A stretch of 64,000 bases of DNA from Antennarius striatus (GCF_040054535.1 NC_090798.1:429001-493000), one strand, 5' to 3'. Positions 1-12,110 are shown, numbered from the stretch's first letter. The notes: a model not told the origin generated them from the letters alone. Made by a program: numbers and translations.

Positions 1-712
1 TTCCTCTTTCTTTTGTTCCTTAACTCCTAAATGACCCGTCATGCGTGTTGCGGTGCGTTCTTAAGCTTAGGGACGCCATACAGATCATTTTCACTACTGA
101 TTAGTCTAACAACTTATATTCACAATTATTTGTTTGCAAATAGTCAATAAATTAATAAACAACTCTCATCTGAACAATTTTCCCCCATAAAGTAATAAAG
201 TAAATTTAATCTCTAGATTTCCCAGAATCCAGATTGACGCATTGATATCATTTAGTTTTGGTTTTGTCCAACCAACAGATCCAAACCAGTAGGTTTCCTG
301 TCAGTATTGACAATAAACTGGAACCAACAACATGTTTGACGACTTGATAAATGACTGAAACGATTCATTAACAAAATGTTCCCAAAACATTTAATTTTCT
401 TTCCGTCAACTAATCAATCCATCTCCAGTCCATCGATCAATGACATTGATTGGCTTTTGGATGAACCTGGCTACCTTTAACAGAGAAAATTAATCGATCA
501 TCATTTATCAGAGGTGTGTTTTTGATTAGGTAAATCTATCATGATGGATCACAAGGCAGACACACACCAGGTGAGAGCAGATCTGACAGCCAGCAGAGCA
601 ACAATGAAGGTGTGTGTGTGTGTGTGTGAGTTCTAATTATTATTTACACACTTTGCTGCTATGGTAACCGTTGTGCCAGGGTTAACGGAAACCTCTCCAA
701 CCCGGTTCTTAC
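1..712 (-). other. ctdnep1 intron 1 (5' part)
   Basis: AT-rich sequence after the donor of the ctdnep1 first coding exon. It holds a short (TG) run near 612-629. No other gene or exon was recognised in it. Confidence 0.6.
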
Positions 713-817
713 CGTTCGCAGGTGCTTCCTGAGGATGTACATGATGAAGCCCCATATTCTCGACGTCACGCCGAGAAACGTGCGGATGCCGAGCAAACAC
801 TGGCGGGTCTTCAGCAT
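713..817 (-). CDS. ctdnep1: CTD nuclear envelope phosphatase 1, first coding exon (partial gene)
   Basis: This exon encodes 35 residues, from [10 protein letters not shown] to RKHLRT, which match the N-terminus of CTDNEP1 (Dullard). That protein is a DxDx(T/V)-type serine phosphatase of the ER and nuclear envelope that dephosphorylates lipin. The visible part is the hydrophobic/amphipathic membrane-anchoring segment. The catalytic domain must lie in later exons left of the window. The ATG is at 817-815 and a canonical donor (GTAAGA) follows ACG at 713, the same position at which I recall the family's exon 1 ending. The frame stays open upstream to another ATG at 1015, so an N-terminal extension cannot be excluded, but the family start is the internal one. 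Positions 1-712 are intron 1. Confidence in family is high; a versus b paralogue is not decided. Confidence 0.85.
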
Positions 818-1510
818 GTCGATCAGCACGCAGAGAGCCCGCAACGAGCAGACTTTAAGGAAGCTTTCGCCCCGAGTTGTTGGGGGATGACTCCAGAGAG
901 TCTCCGGCTGCTGACAGGAAACGTCAGCCTTTAGCCACAGCCGCCAAACGAGCGACTTGAACCGCGGACAGGCCGAACAAACGTGTGAGTACCCCGCTCT
1001 GCACACTTGTGGCACGACTAGCAGGTGCTAGTGCTACTAACGAGCATTTTCAGTGTAATCACAGAGACGAACGTGGATAAAAGCGATGCTGCCCACGACG
1101 GCTGCCGCCCGGCGGAGCTCAGCACGCAGCCCGCTGACGAGCTAGCTGGGGCTAGCTGGAGCTAGCTGAGCACCGACTGCCGCTAGCTGCTGGCCACAAA
1201 GCTACCGCTAGCGCGACGGGCTGACCACCTTGAAGCCCGGACAAAAATACCCCCAACAGGCGGTGGGGCGGCTGCTGGTCAGCTACCGGGTCACCCCCAC
1301 GACTCTCAGCGCCGTCCGGAGGGGGACAGCTTCACAAAAGTTCCACAAAGTCCGACCGGCCCGGTTAGAATCGGTTTGTAGTCCAGTGGAAATCCGGAAT
1401 GAAACTGCGAGCCGCCATCACCGTGCTGCCGTCACTTCCGGTAGGAGTCCGGGGTCGCGCGCAGCACGTCCACGTGGAAGGAAAATAAACAGACGTGAAC
1501 GAGCGTGGGC
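818..1510 (-). promoter_or_regulatory. ctdnep1 5' leader and CpG-rich promoter region
   Basis: GC- and CpG-rich sequence immediately upstream of the ctdnep1 start on the minus strand, with repeated GCTAGC-type motifs near 1140-1210. It has the composition of a housekeeping CpG-island promoter. No TATA box is apparent. Reading frames found here on either strand have no recognisable homology and are treated as chance. Confidence 0.45.
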
Positions 1511-2474
1511 CTGAGTCTCATTAGGGTAAAGGCGACCTGCCATTATTCAGCTATTTTATTTATTCTTTCATTTATTCATTCATTTATTCATTCATTCAGT
1601 TTGTTTTTATTTGCCACTTTGTTGTTTGGTCACCAGGATTGTGAAAAAACTACTTGGCGTTTTAATTATCCCTTATTGTTAATATGTACATCATATGTTA
1701 CATATGTTAATATATATGTATGTACAGTATTATCTATGTATGAACCCCTCTCCCCTCTATTGCCGCTATTACGTGAATTTCTCCACTGTGGACTAATAAG
1801 GGTCTATCTAATGTATTCTAAACTTGGTTAAATCATTAGTCTTGGAAAAAATAAAACAAGAGCACATCCAGGAATTTCAATATCCTTTAACAATGTATAA
1901 GAGGAAGTTTTTAACATGATTTTTCAGGGGTCTAATTAGGAAATCTGGTGTATTTATGGGTCCAGTATCAATGAGTGTGCAGTTTGGTGCTGTTCCAAGT
2001 AAAAATAAAAAATCTACAAAACTAAAATGGTTGTTATTATATTCTACCACTGATCTTAAGTAAACTATTTGTTAGTTTTTAGGGTACATTTTTGTGAACT
2101 AATTAACAACGTCCTGTGACTTTGCTGGTCCCAATCATAAAAGGTTTAACAGCATTAATAGCGGGCAATATTTGTGTTGATTTTGATCATGTTAAAAACA
2201 TTACACACATAAATGAAAACCAGTTTAGGGTATTTTCTTTCTGAGCAAGTTATAGTGAATTCACAAAATATTTGGAAATGTTTGCCTATTCTTTTCCCTC
2301 TCAAAGTGTTTCAGTTGTATTAAAGTTTTTAGGGGTTCAGGTAAATTTAATGTATATTTTCAAGAAAACATGAACCACAGTAACAAATGACTGTTATCAG
2401 TCAGATGACTGTGACTCACTTTAAACCAGTTAACCATGATATGCAGACTATTTTTTTACAAAATTAAATGTGAT
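1511..2474. other. intergenic, nothing recognised
   Basis: AT-rich intergenic sequence between the ctdnep1 promoter and the SINE. There is a short (TTCA)-type run near 1560-1600. I see no exon with a domain signature. Confidence 0.5.
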
Positions 2475-2857
2475 ATAAGTCAACAAGCGGCATGGTGGCG
2501 CAGTGGTTAGCGCTGCTGCCTCACAACACGGCGGACCCGGGTTCGAGTCCCGCTCTGTGCGGAGTTCGCATGCTCTCCCCGTGTCTGCGTGGGTTCTCTC
2601 CGGGTTCTCCGGCTTCCTCCCACCTCCAAAAGCATGCGCTTCAGGTTGATTGGCCGGTCCCAAATTGACCATAGGAGTGTGTGTATGTGAATGGTTGTTT
2701 GTTTGTTTCTATGTGGCTCCGCGGTACACTGGCGTCGTGCCCGGAGTGTCCCCCGCCTCACGCCCTGAGACTGCCAGGATAGGCACTGGCTACCCCGCAA
2801 CCTGCGTTAGCGGATTAAGCGGGTTGGAAAATGAATGAATAAATGATAAGTCAACAA
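2475..2857 (+). mobile_element. tRNA-derived SINE of V-SINE type, full length
   Basis: The element runs from about 2487 to 2845. It starts with a tRNA-like head (A-box-like tggcgcagtggttagcgctg, B-box-like gggttcgagtccc). It continues with the conserved central block ccggcttcctcccacctcca, which V-SINE/Mermaid-type fish SINEs share, and ends in a LINE-like tail with ggataggcactgg and a gaatgaataaat run. A perfect 12-bp target duplication, ataagtcaacaa, flanks it at 2475-2486 and 2846-2857, so this is a real insertion. It lies just beyond the 3' end of elp5. Family naming is from memory of the conserved block. Confidence 0.85.
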
Positions 2858-3024
2858 ACATCTCAGTAAAAAATCATTTAATAGACATAATACAGTTTTT
2901 ACAGGAATACGGTGTATTATTTTGCACTGTATGTTCAGAGTTCCAAGAGAGCTTTGGAATCTTGAATGAATGTAAGTAGGAGAAAGAAACTTTGAGTACT
3001 TAAGTGGGCTCAATTTCACTACCC

Positions 3025-4956
3025 CTAGACATCAAGATCATCATCAGGATCCTCATCATCAAAGTCATCATTGGCATCAGGCTCATAGAGAATTTTTCCT
3101 GAACCTGGGACCGAATGGAGTAAAGCTGTTTTCCTGGAAAGAAAAGGGGACCGTGTGTTAGCGTGTAAAATAAAAACACATGAACAACATAAAGGGAATA
3201 CAAATACAAATAATAACAAGCAAAGAAATGTAAAAAAGTTTCTCACTTCTCTTTACTGAAGACAAAAGGAAGTGAAAGTTTCTCCTTGGCTTCGCGCTCC
3301 GCGCCGGATAGTCGAAGGTTAAAGGTCAGCTTGGCTGTTGGATCCATCTATTTTAACACAAAGTTGACATTTTCAGTGCCACCGTATCAAAGCGAGGCAT
3401 TTTGTTCATGTTGTGTTGATGCATGAAGTGTTCTACTGCACCTCCTGCTCCGCTGGCTCAGTCGGCCTCAGTCCGGGTGGGCTAGGCCTACTCTGTGTTA
3501 TGACTGTCAAATCATCTCTAATGCTGAAAATCTCTTCCTGAGGATACAAAAAATATACTTTTTTTACAGCACTGAAAAACAAAATAATAGAAAGGGAATC
3601 ACTGCTTACATCTTGCACGACTTTCCCCGATTTTGAGCGCTTTGTCATTTTTGCCACGGCTTCGTCTCCCTTCATCCCAGGTGCTACAGTGATGACAGAC
3701 GTGGCCAAGTGGCATACGCTTCCCACAGTTCCTCTCTGATGCATATCCGCATGGAGGAGACCGATGACAGCTCTCACAGTTCCCCCTAATTAAGACACAA
3801 GAAATGACGAGACTGCCTCAAAGTTCAGCTGCACTCAAAAATAAATCTGTCAAGATGAAACAAAGACATTAAGAAGATAATATGTCACCTTTTCTAAGTT
3901 GGTCAAGAGTCCGACAGACAATCGAAGGGCTGTGGTGTCGCAAAATCCACGACAGAGAGTCGATCACTAAGGCGGCGGGTTTGGGGTGGGAGGTTTGCTC
4001 GACCAGATGTCTAAGTGCTTCCAAAGAGAACTGCTGAACAGTGAATGTTTTCTCATCATTCCAGCCAAGCGGGTCTGTGTGGGCATTGTGAAATCGTAGC
4101 CTGAGTGACAAAAGAAGATGGTTAATGGACAGTTTAAAATCCCCGCCAAATAAAAAAAATGTATAATGTTGAAACATTAACAGAAAAATACAGTAATAGC
4201 AATACGTTTGCTCATTCAATACCAAAAGCAGCACCTGCTTCCTGTCTGATAATAGTTAAATTAAGTATTAAGATTTTTGCATTTTAAAGTGTTATAATCT
4301 GTGGTTTATGTACCTGACATAAAGAAAAAGTAGCTGTAATCAAAAACAACGGATGATTTCATATCTCATGGCTCCAAAAATATGTTGTGTTCAAATTTCA
4401 GGAGCAGATATTTAATTTCCTCTCTGAACACTTGCAGGAAGGTTTAAATCATCCAATACTGGGCATCACTATATGGAACCAGAGATTTCTAAATGACAAA
4501 GCACTTGTTCTACTGACCAGTATATATAAGAAGATTTTAATCAAGTCTATTTATTTTCAGTATTCTAAGCTTACCTCTGAATTTGTGATCCTTTCAGTCC
4601 ATCTTTCATCTCGTCTTCACTGACCTCAAAGCCGAGGACGTGGACAGCTTCATCCCTGGATTGACTGTTTTTATCAGTGTTCATTTGAAGCAATTACAAC
4701 ACAATAACATCCTTATCTGACTCATTTGTTAAAAATACCTGTGCAGTGCATAACTGATGAAACTCTTCAGGAGGTCTCGACCACAACAACTGGCAGAATC
4801 TACCGATGCAAATATAGATTAGATGAATTCACAGCAAACTATTGATCCCGGTCAAATTTGACTCACATTTCTGACTAAATAACATCTTTTAAAACTCCTA
4901 CCTTGTATTATGAGAAACACTCCACCATCAGTGCTTTGCAGCAAGTCTGTCAACAT
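3025..4956 (-). CDS. elp5: elongator acetyltransferase complex subunit 5
   Basis: Eight exons, all with GT/AG ends, give 296 codons: 4902-4956, 4739-4799, 4575-4655, 3889-4100, 3610-3785, 3442-3537, 3247-3347, 3025-3133. The protein aligns with human ELP5 along its length: start MLTDLLQ, GRDLLKSFISYALH, HVLGFEVSEDE, VIDSLSWILRHHS, the DPTAKLTFNLRLS block, and the acidic C-terminus YEPDANDDFDDEDPDDDLDV. ELP5 is a RecA-fold subunit without Walker motifs. It forms the Elp4-5-6 ring that binds tRNA for the wobble-uridine modification made by Elongator in the cytosol. Length is close to the human protein (about 300 residues). The gene shares its upstream region with phf23. It sits next to ctdnep1, as in human 17p13.1. 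Confidence 0.93.
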
Positions 4957-5861
4957 GATACTACGATAAATTACGACTCGAAAGCTTTAGCTTTCACTTG
5001 ATTAACACACCTCTGACCACCTGGTTCAGCGCTAATATCACGATCAAACATCCGCGAGTTCAGAAATTCAACAACAGGAACAGTAAATCTAGTAAATTAA
5101 ACACACTGAAGCAGTTAAAGGCATTAAAACGTTTCCAACCCGCATGTTTAGCTATGTAGCATGTATCAAAACGTCATATCCCAGAGTTCCCCTCACTTTA
5201 TGGTCAATCATGTTAGGGAAATGTAGTTCAGCATCATTCATGACTCGCTGTTAGTGGGGTAACGACTACAAAAAATAGACTACATTACCCAGCAGACCCA
5301 AGCGGCACCATTGCGCTGGCAGGCTGAAGAGGTTTCTGCCGCGCACGGAGACGACCGTGCGGAATCCAGTCAGAAGCCTTGTCGTTTTGTGTGCGTTCAG
5401 CGGAGGAACGGAAAAAAAACTTCGGACAAGTTTCCATTATGAACTTCTGCACCAGTGACCGCGGTTTTCTAAAGATTTTCTTCCGGATGCCATACTTCAA
5501 TATTAATGTTGTGATGAAGAAAAGGGAGCTGTGACTGCAGGACGGGGTGCGATAAAGGAATTTGTGTTTTGACCGTCTTATAACATTCGCCTATCTACAG
5601 TTTTTGAGGTGGCTTTCTTCTGTCACGTTAACCGTCGCTACGAACCTCCAGCGAGGGAAAATTACGTTGTTGATCAACACATAAGTGTTTTTTTCGTTAA
5701 ATATCTAGTTTGTTCTCCGCGCCCTTGGCTTGCCACTGTTGAAGTTGCCCGGCGGTAAGTTGCAGCCACGCCGGGGGAAGGCGCAGCGCGACGGCCGCTA
5801 CTCCGGCTAGCTCGCCTGCTGCTTCTGTTTCTTGGATCGAGGCCTCGTCGGACAGGCGACA
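4957..5861. promoter_or_regulatory. elp5/phf23 divergent promoter region
   Basis: About 900 bases separate the start codons of two genes transcribed away from each other. On the minus strand at 5216-5228 is aactacatttccc, and on the plus strand at 5279-5295 is actacattacccagcag. Both resemble the ACTACAnnTCCCAG motif bound by ZNF143/THAP11, common in housekeeping bidirectional promoters. The phf23 side is GC-rich. No TATA box is apparent. Confidence 0.55.
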
Positions 5862-8289
5862 ATGCTTGACATAATGTCTGAGCACCAAGGTACGTAGTGT
5901 TATGGATGCATTAAATAGACAATCATGGCTTTATTTTAATGCTACCTGTTGTAATAAGTCTACTGTTTCACGGATCTCTGCTAGCTAACTTCGGGCACGT
6001 CTAAAGCTAACGTTAACGGTGCGTTTGATTGCGTATGTCATGTTCTTAGCGGGTTCTGTATTGACAAATGTAAGATTTGTCTTCAATTAAATTTGGATGC
6101 TGTTGGGGTGAATTCATTTAGTCGTTTTTACCGCGCCGTGAGCTAATATTGGCGTTAACGTTACCGTGATGAGGAGCCAAGGCGCCGATCTATCAACGTT
6201 CCCGGCTAATGGACAGCTAGCGCTACCCTCCCACCTCACTGGAAGCATTTGATAACTTTCAGCTCTACTCGCTTGTCACCCATGAATAACACCACTTTTA
6301 GCCACAACTCAACCCTTTTTGGTCACAACTCCGTGGAGAAAACATTTGCGTTCCACCTGACCGAACCCCGAGCTACCAAAGCTAATTAGCATCTGACTTC
6401 GAGATTATGTGTAATGGCTATAATTAGCTATCTGGCCTACTGTTAGCATAAAATAACTCCCTTTTGCACAACAAATGAACACTTTTGTCGTGTTGAGTTT
6501 AAAGTTAGTGTTTTAAATTTATGCGATATGTATGTTCCTATGATTTCCAAAACAAATTAATCGCTGTGAATTGCATAACGTATAGCGCTAGCTAGCTATA
6601 GCTGAGGGAAGCTAACTAGCATGTAGCATCCAGACAATAACGTTTATTTGTTTCAGCAGATTGGGGGTTGTTGGAGAGACTTTTGATGAAAAATCAGTAA
6701 AAGTATTAAATTTAGTGAAAATGTTGATGGCTGAATCTGAATCTCGGTACGTCATGATGTTCACCGGTGGAACGTGTTGGAATTCGACTCGCGTTAGCTT
6801 CCAATGAGTGACTCCCATTAGATTCCATGTAAACGGTTAGCAGCAAAAATCTGTCTTGTAATTCAACACAATCAACAGACAGGACATTAAAATAAAGAGT
6901 CCTCATCAGGTTGAGAGGAATTGAGCCGTGTTAGCAAGCTAATGCTAGTCCACATGTGATCACACCCAGGCAGCCTGGTAATTCTGTGAGAGCTGTCTGT
7001 GGAAACATGATAAGCGAATCTAATTGTTTTTCCTCCTCCACCAGATTCCCTGTTGACGTGCAAAACGGAAACTCTGGTAAGTTCTGTGCTTTGTTATTAA
7101 GTTAGTCGACTGGCCTCAGTTGTTTGAGCTTGTCTGGATTAGCTTCACTAGCTGACACAAAGGTTGTCCTTTCTTCAGCCCCCAGAGAGGAAAAAGAGGA
7201 CGGTAGAAGACTTCAACAAGTTCTGCAGCTTCGTGTTGGCTTATGCTGGCTACATCCCCAGTCCAAAAGAGGTAATGTCAATGGGGATATGAGAAATGAC
7301 TGTCGTTGCTTGAATAGCGCTTGAGTTGTCAAGAATCGTGATCATTTTTTGTTTTCTTTTGGTCTTGTAGGAAAGTTCGTGGTCCCCGACCTCGTCCAGC
7401 TCTTCACACAGTTCAGGGTTGTCAGCCGACGGCGGCGGCAGCAGTTCCATGGGCAACACCTGGGCAGACGGGAGCTCCGACATTCACACCATCCATACGT
7501 TTGTCCGCAAAGCTCGTGCAAACAAGGGCAAAAATATTCGTCGCATGCACTCTGATAGCGCTCTGCTGGACAAGATGCGCCTGAAGGACTCATTGTTTGA
7601 GAGCCAGGCCAGCTCCAAGGCGGAGCGCAAGAAGGACAAAAAACTGAAAAAGCTGTCGCTGGGTTCTGCCATGACGGCGGCAGATAGTGGAAGCAGCGAG
7701 GGCGAGAAGAGAGCTCGCATCAAACGCAGCAAAAACTCAAAACAGCCAAAAGCTAAGAAGCTGAAAAGTTCATCCGCTCAGAGCGAGACGGACTCAGAGG
7801 CACGGAATACACACGCAGAGGTACGACCTGTCCGAGAGGAGCTGGTGGGCCACGGGGGCTCCACCCCGAGCATGCAGACCCTGGGGAAGATGCAGCCGGA
7901 TGAGTCCATGAGGGAAGCAGAGATGAGCTCCAGCGAGGGCGAGACCTGGATTGCAGACGAAGACATTATGGTGGAATCAGGTACGACGTGATTTATGTGG
8001 TTAGAATCCCACAAACCTGTTGATTTCTTGTTCAAATGTCACAGAACCTTTCACTAAACTGTTTTGTTGTCGCTCCACTTCTCTCTTTAACACAGGGGAC
8101 GATTCTTGGGACTTGATCACCTGTTACTGCGGGAAGCCGTTCGCAGGAAGGCCCATGATCGAGTGCAACCAGTGCGGCATATGGGTGCACTTGTCGTGCG
8201 CAAAGATCAAGAAGTCCAACGTTCCGGACATCTTTTACTGCCACAAGTGCAGGGACGTGAGGCGGTCGGGACACAAAAAGGACACCTAG
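5862..8289 (+). CDS. phf23: PHD finger protein 23
   Basis: Five exons (5862-5889, 7045-7076, 7179-7271, 7371-7980, 8096-8289) encode 318 residues. Landmarks shared with human PHF23 are the start MLDIM, the block [45 protein letters not shown], a lysine-rich basic middle ([15 protein letters not shown]), the acidic [20 protein letters not shown], and a C-terminal PHD finger. The finger starts at [15 protein letters not shown] and keeps its Cys/His ligands up to YCHKCRD. Mammalian PHF23 binds H3K4me3 and limits autophagy through LRSAM1. Each exon junction keeps frame. It is shorter than the human protein (about 400 residues), mainly in the low-complexity middle. Confidence 0.95.
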
Positions 8290-9720
8290 ACGGGAACCAG
8301 ACGAGGGACAAGGAGCATCCACCCTGTTTTCGCTGTCCTCACCTGTTTTCTTGGATGCCTGCAGCCAGAACAGCCTAAACGATCACCTGGACGACAACTG
8401 TATTGTCACTTTGTATGATTTTGTTTGACAATCACAAGCATTCATGTTTATCCCTCGTTGTTCATGTCGACTATGAAGAACTGGACAGAAGGAACCCTTG
8501 ACAATGGAGAATCATTTATTTGTCCCTAATGAATTTCTTTATTAATTGGCTTTATTGTTTTAAACTGTGCTATTTTTATGCACATCCATTTTCACATTTA
8601 GTCCCTCGGTCACTTAAGGCGCACATCAACTTCTGAATTATTCCTTGGGTTGTTAACAATCAATGAAATTTTACTTTGTGTCTCCTGGACTTTTCAGTTG
8701 AATAACTTTTACGTCAGTGAACATTTTATACGTTAACAGATTTGTCTTGAGAGGGGAAATGTCACTCCTTTATTTGTGTAGGAACATCTTAAGGCGGGCA
8801 GCTCGTTTTATTTTTGATCCCTTATTGGCAGTTATTTTCGGTTGTCAGTGAAATATGAAATATTGATCTTGTCCTTTTTTTTTTTTAGAATAAGTTATCT
8901 TTGGCTTCAGTCTGTTCGCATTATCTGTTTTACATCTAGAACTGCATCTGAATGGCTCCATTTCAAATTCCACACAATTCCTTGGGCAGTGCACTTTTAT
9001 GATACAAACCCAGATTTCACTTTAATGAATTGCGGGTGGTGTTCGGACTACGATGAGGTATGACTGAGTAAAACTACTTTCCCGATTGAGCGCTTAACGT
9101 TTCTCCCTGTCTGGCTTGTTAGTCATCGATAGTTAATAACAAGGAACGACTCTTCAGTTTCGATGTTTTTGTTTCATGTGTACTTTTTATTTTTTGTTGG
9201 TTTTTCCAGGTTCAACTCATCTGAATTGAGGTGATCCTGGAAAAGGAGTGGATTGGCAGTACTTTACAAAAACTAAGTGTCTGAGGCTCGTTTATGAATG
9301 GTTGTAAAAAATATATTTGTTTTCCTTTTTCATGTAATTGTTTATTTTTTTATTTCTTAGCTTTCTGGAAAGCAGGATTAACGATGCGCCGCATCAGGGA
9401 ATGGATTGTGTCATCAAGAACAAAGTTGTAGTGTACAGGAATCAGGTGATGCCGTGTAGGTCGTGGCATTTGTTTTTGTTGTTTGGTTTTATCATGTGCT
9501 TTTTCTTTTGTTGGTGGGAGTTTCTTGGTAAGTCTCCAGTAGCAGTCGCGCACTCTACAGTTTCATTTCTATGTACATATGCTGGTCTCTGACAACTGTA
9601 CATATGTGAAGTGGAGAGAGGATACCCAAGCAAAATCTATATTTTCTGCAGTCTGATATTGTTTTCATTAATTGTAGCTTGAGAAATAAAGTCTTTGGGA
9701 ACATAAAGCTGTTGGTGTAT
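8290..9720 (+). other. phf23 3' untranslated region
   Basis: Long AT-rich 3' tail after the phf23 stop, ending near the AATAAA at 9685-9690. It contains two TGTACATA octamers (9572-9579 and 9597-9604), which fit the Pumilio site UGUANAUA. Open frames here have no recognisable domain. Confidence 0.5.
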
Positions 9721-10228
9721 TTATCTTTATTTTTACATGCAAGTTTTTTTTGTTGTTGTTTTTTTTACACAGCTGTCATGTCCGTCTTCTGCCACTAGTG
9801 GGCGTGTTTGTTCAGGTATCTCACCTGTCAACAGTGAATAAATATGAAATGAAGTATTTAGATGTGGATTGAAGCAGGAAATTATGAGCTGAAGTGTTGA
9901 TGCTTCTCTTCATTTCTTGTATTATTCCTGGTGGATTTCAGGCTCATCCTGGAACACAAATACTCAAGTTTTTAAATCAATTCAAGTCCTGAGATGTTAA
10001 TTCTAAGCATTTACACATCAAAATCCTAAAGACAAATTAATCTCATAGAAAGCTTGGTCCAGAGATTACGGTATTGTGAAATCTGACTATTCAAATGTGG
10101 GGTTGTTCAAGGGACTTACAGTGGGTTGATTTAACCTGGATGAATGAGAACCTACACAGACAACTAAATATAATGATATAAAAGTTGGCTAAAGTTCTCT
10201 CAGTACATCATCTGTTGGAACAACTTTT

Positions 10229-10894
10229 TCATCTATTTTTGTCAGAACTCACCTGTCTGTTCCGAAAGCTGGACAACTGAGAACTGCCGATGGAGTCCAG
10301 AGGGGGGACCTTCCTCCTGCAGACGCATCCATATTAAAACCTTGAGTTGATGCGCAGCGGCTGAACTACAGGAAATAAAACTCCATGATTTGTGTTTAAT
10401 TCAGGCGACCTCACCTCTTCCCTTTGGCTTTACCCCGGTTCTGGTTCTGGTTCTGGCGGGGGACGGGGCTGGGCTCCGTTGGGGTGAGGAAGGTCTCTGG
10501 ACCAGAGAGCTGGCTGGTCTCTCCCTCACTGAGGTCTGTCTGGAGCTCCTGCTCCGGCCCGCTGACCCTCTGAGGATGATGATGATCCCACACTGAAGCA
10601 GGCTTCACAGGGTTCACAAGGCGATGCAGAGTGTGTCCTCTGAGGCCTACCCTTCTGTTTCTGGATCTCCTCGGCATTGAAGCAGCAGATGAATCCTCCA
10701 GCAGCATGTAAACCACGAGCAAGGGAACCACACACCTGGAGCAGAACATCTGGAGGGGAACCAGAATCAGTCAGAGGAACAGAGGCCAACGGGTTTGAAG
10801 ACGAATCACGGTTTACCTTGGGTCTTGTTCCGCCGTGTGTCGAGGGTTCAGGCTCTGAGGGTATTTGTAGACGTGCGTGCTGGGTGGGTTTATA
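10229..10894 (-). CDS. candidate small secreted peptide precursor
   Basis: I do not recognise the gene. On the minus strand a TATAAA (10894-10889) is followed by a short noncoding exon ending at 10817 (donor GTAAAC). Exon 2 is 10415-10749, whose first base is the A of ATG. Exon 3 starts at 10316 and either ends at the good donor after 10253 or reads through to a stop at 10229. The protein starts MFCSRCVVPLLVVYMLLEDS, a plausible signal peptide. It continues with basic clusters (PRRSRNRR), a Gln/Asn/Pro-rich stretch, and KGKRRRKVPPLDSIGSSQLS after the exon 2-3 junction. The dibasic cleavage-like site and the PLDSIGSS segment faintly recall osteocrin/natriuretic ligands, but no cysteine ring is present. 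The splice sites and TATA box are seen; the function is not known. Confidence 0.4.
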
Positions 10895-11282
10895 TCCCAC
10901 TCGTGGCATTGAGGGCGGTTTAGACTACATCTTCAGCCTGCTGTCGCCGACAACGTGCCTTCACACATACAGACGAGCGTGTCGCCCCACGCCCTTTCCC
11001 TTTTCCCCTGGAGGGGGAGATCAGAATGAGATAAAGTCACCGTGGAGACGCTTGTTGACCAGCTGGCCTTGTTGTTCCAAGTTTGTTTCAGGCTGGTTTG
11101 AGTTGGTTTGTTGTTGGTGATTCATCGGCGTGACGATCCTAAATACTGTTAAACCAGAAAATCCAAATTTAGTCATCGTTCCCCAAAGTGGATTTGAAAC
11201 ACTTTAGATCGATCAATGGATTCTTTTATTCTTGAAGAGGAAAAGTAAGAGAATTTGGAATTTTCACTGAATGATGTAAAAA

Positions 11283-12110
11283 CCATGTGTCCAACTCAAG
11301 GCCCGGGGGCCAAATGTGGCCCTCCACATCATTTAATGTGGCCCACCAGAACATAAAAGGTCAAAGTGTCTAAAAATAAATAGGACAAAAATGTGCTTTG
11401 ACCAAAACTACATTTCCCACAATGCAGTAGTTCAGCCCATCTTAACTCTGACTAAACGCTGTGAACAAAGTTGATGTCCTAACTTGTGTCTGATGTTATT
11501 TTTCTTTATTGATTGATAGTTTGATCCTTGATTGATGGAGTTCTGTGGGTTTAATAACCTGACAAATGAAAAGGATTCATGTTAGAACAGAGAAACAAAC
11601 AAACATGTTTTTTCTGTCTAACTGTAATGTTTGGAACTAGAATCAGTCAGAAATTCAGTTATTTAACATTAAGGAGTAGTTACATTTAGTTACATTACAC
11701 TGAGTTACATTTAGTTACATTTATTAGTTACATTAAGGAGTAGTTACATTTAGTTACATTACACTGAGTTACATTTAGTTACATTTATTAGTTACATTAA
11801 GGAGTAGTTACATTTAGTTACATTACACTGAGTTACATTTAGTTACATTTATTAGTTACATTAAGGAGTAGTTACATTTAGTTACATTACACTGAGTTAC
11901 ATTTAGTTACATTTATTAGTTACATTAAGGAGTAGTTACATTTAGTTACATTACACTGAGTTACATTTAGTTACATTTATTAGTTACATTAAGGAGTAGT
12001 TACATTTAGTTACATTACACTGAGTTACATTTAGTTACATCACGGCTGTCCTTAGAGGACAGCCGTGATGCTGATGTGGCCCTCAGTGAAAATGACTTTG
12101 ACCCCCCTGA
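11283..12110 (+). mobile_element. non-autonomous hAT element, copy 1
   Basis: The ends are hAT-like: ccatgtgtccaactcaaggc on the left and the complement of a tcagggggg-type end on the right. They are flanked by a degenerate 8-bp duplication (tgtaaaaa / tataaaca). There is no transposase. Much of the inside is a tandem array of a 64-bp unit (11669 to about 12040, six copies), itself built from an agttacattt sub-repeat. The arm just inside the left end carries actacatttcccacaatgca (11407-11426). Two further copies and two end fragments occur in this window. Confidence 0.8.

Noticed and set aside
2487-2560. A tRNA gene
   Set aside because: The A- and B-box-like sequence is the head of a SINE with target duplications and a full SINE body behind it. 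No clean cloverleaf stands alone.
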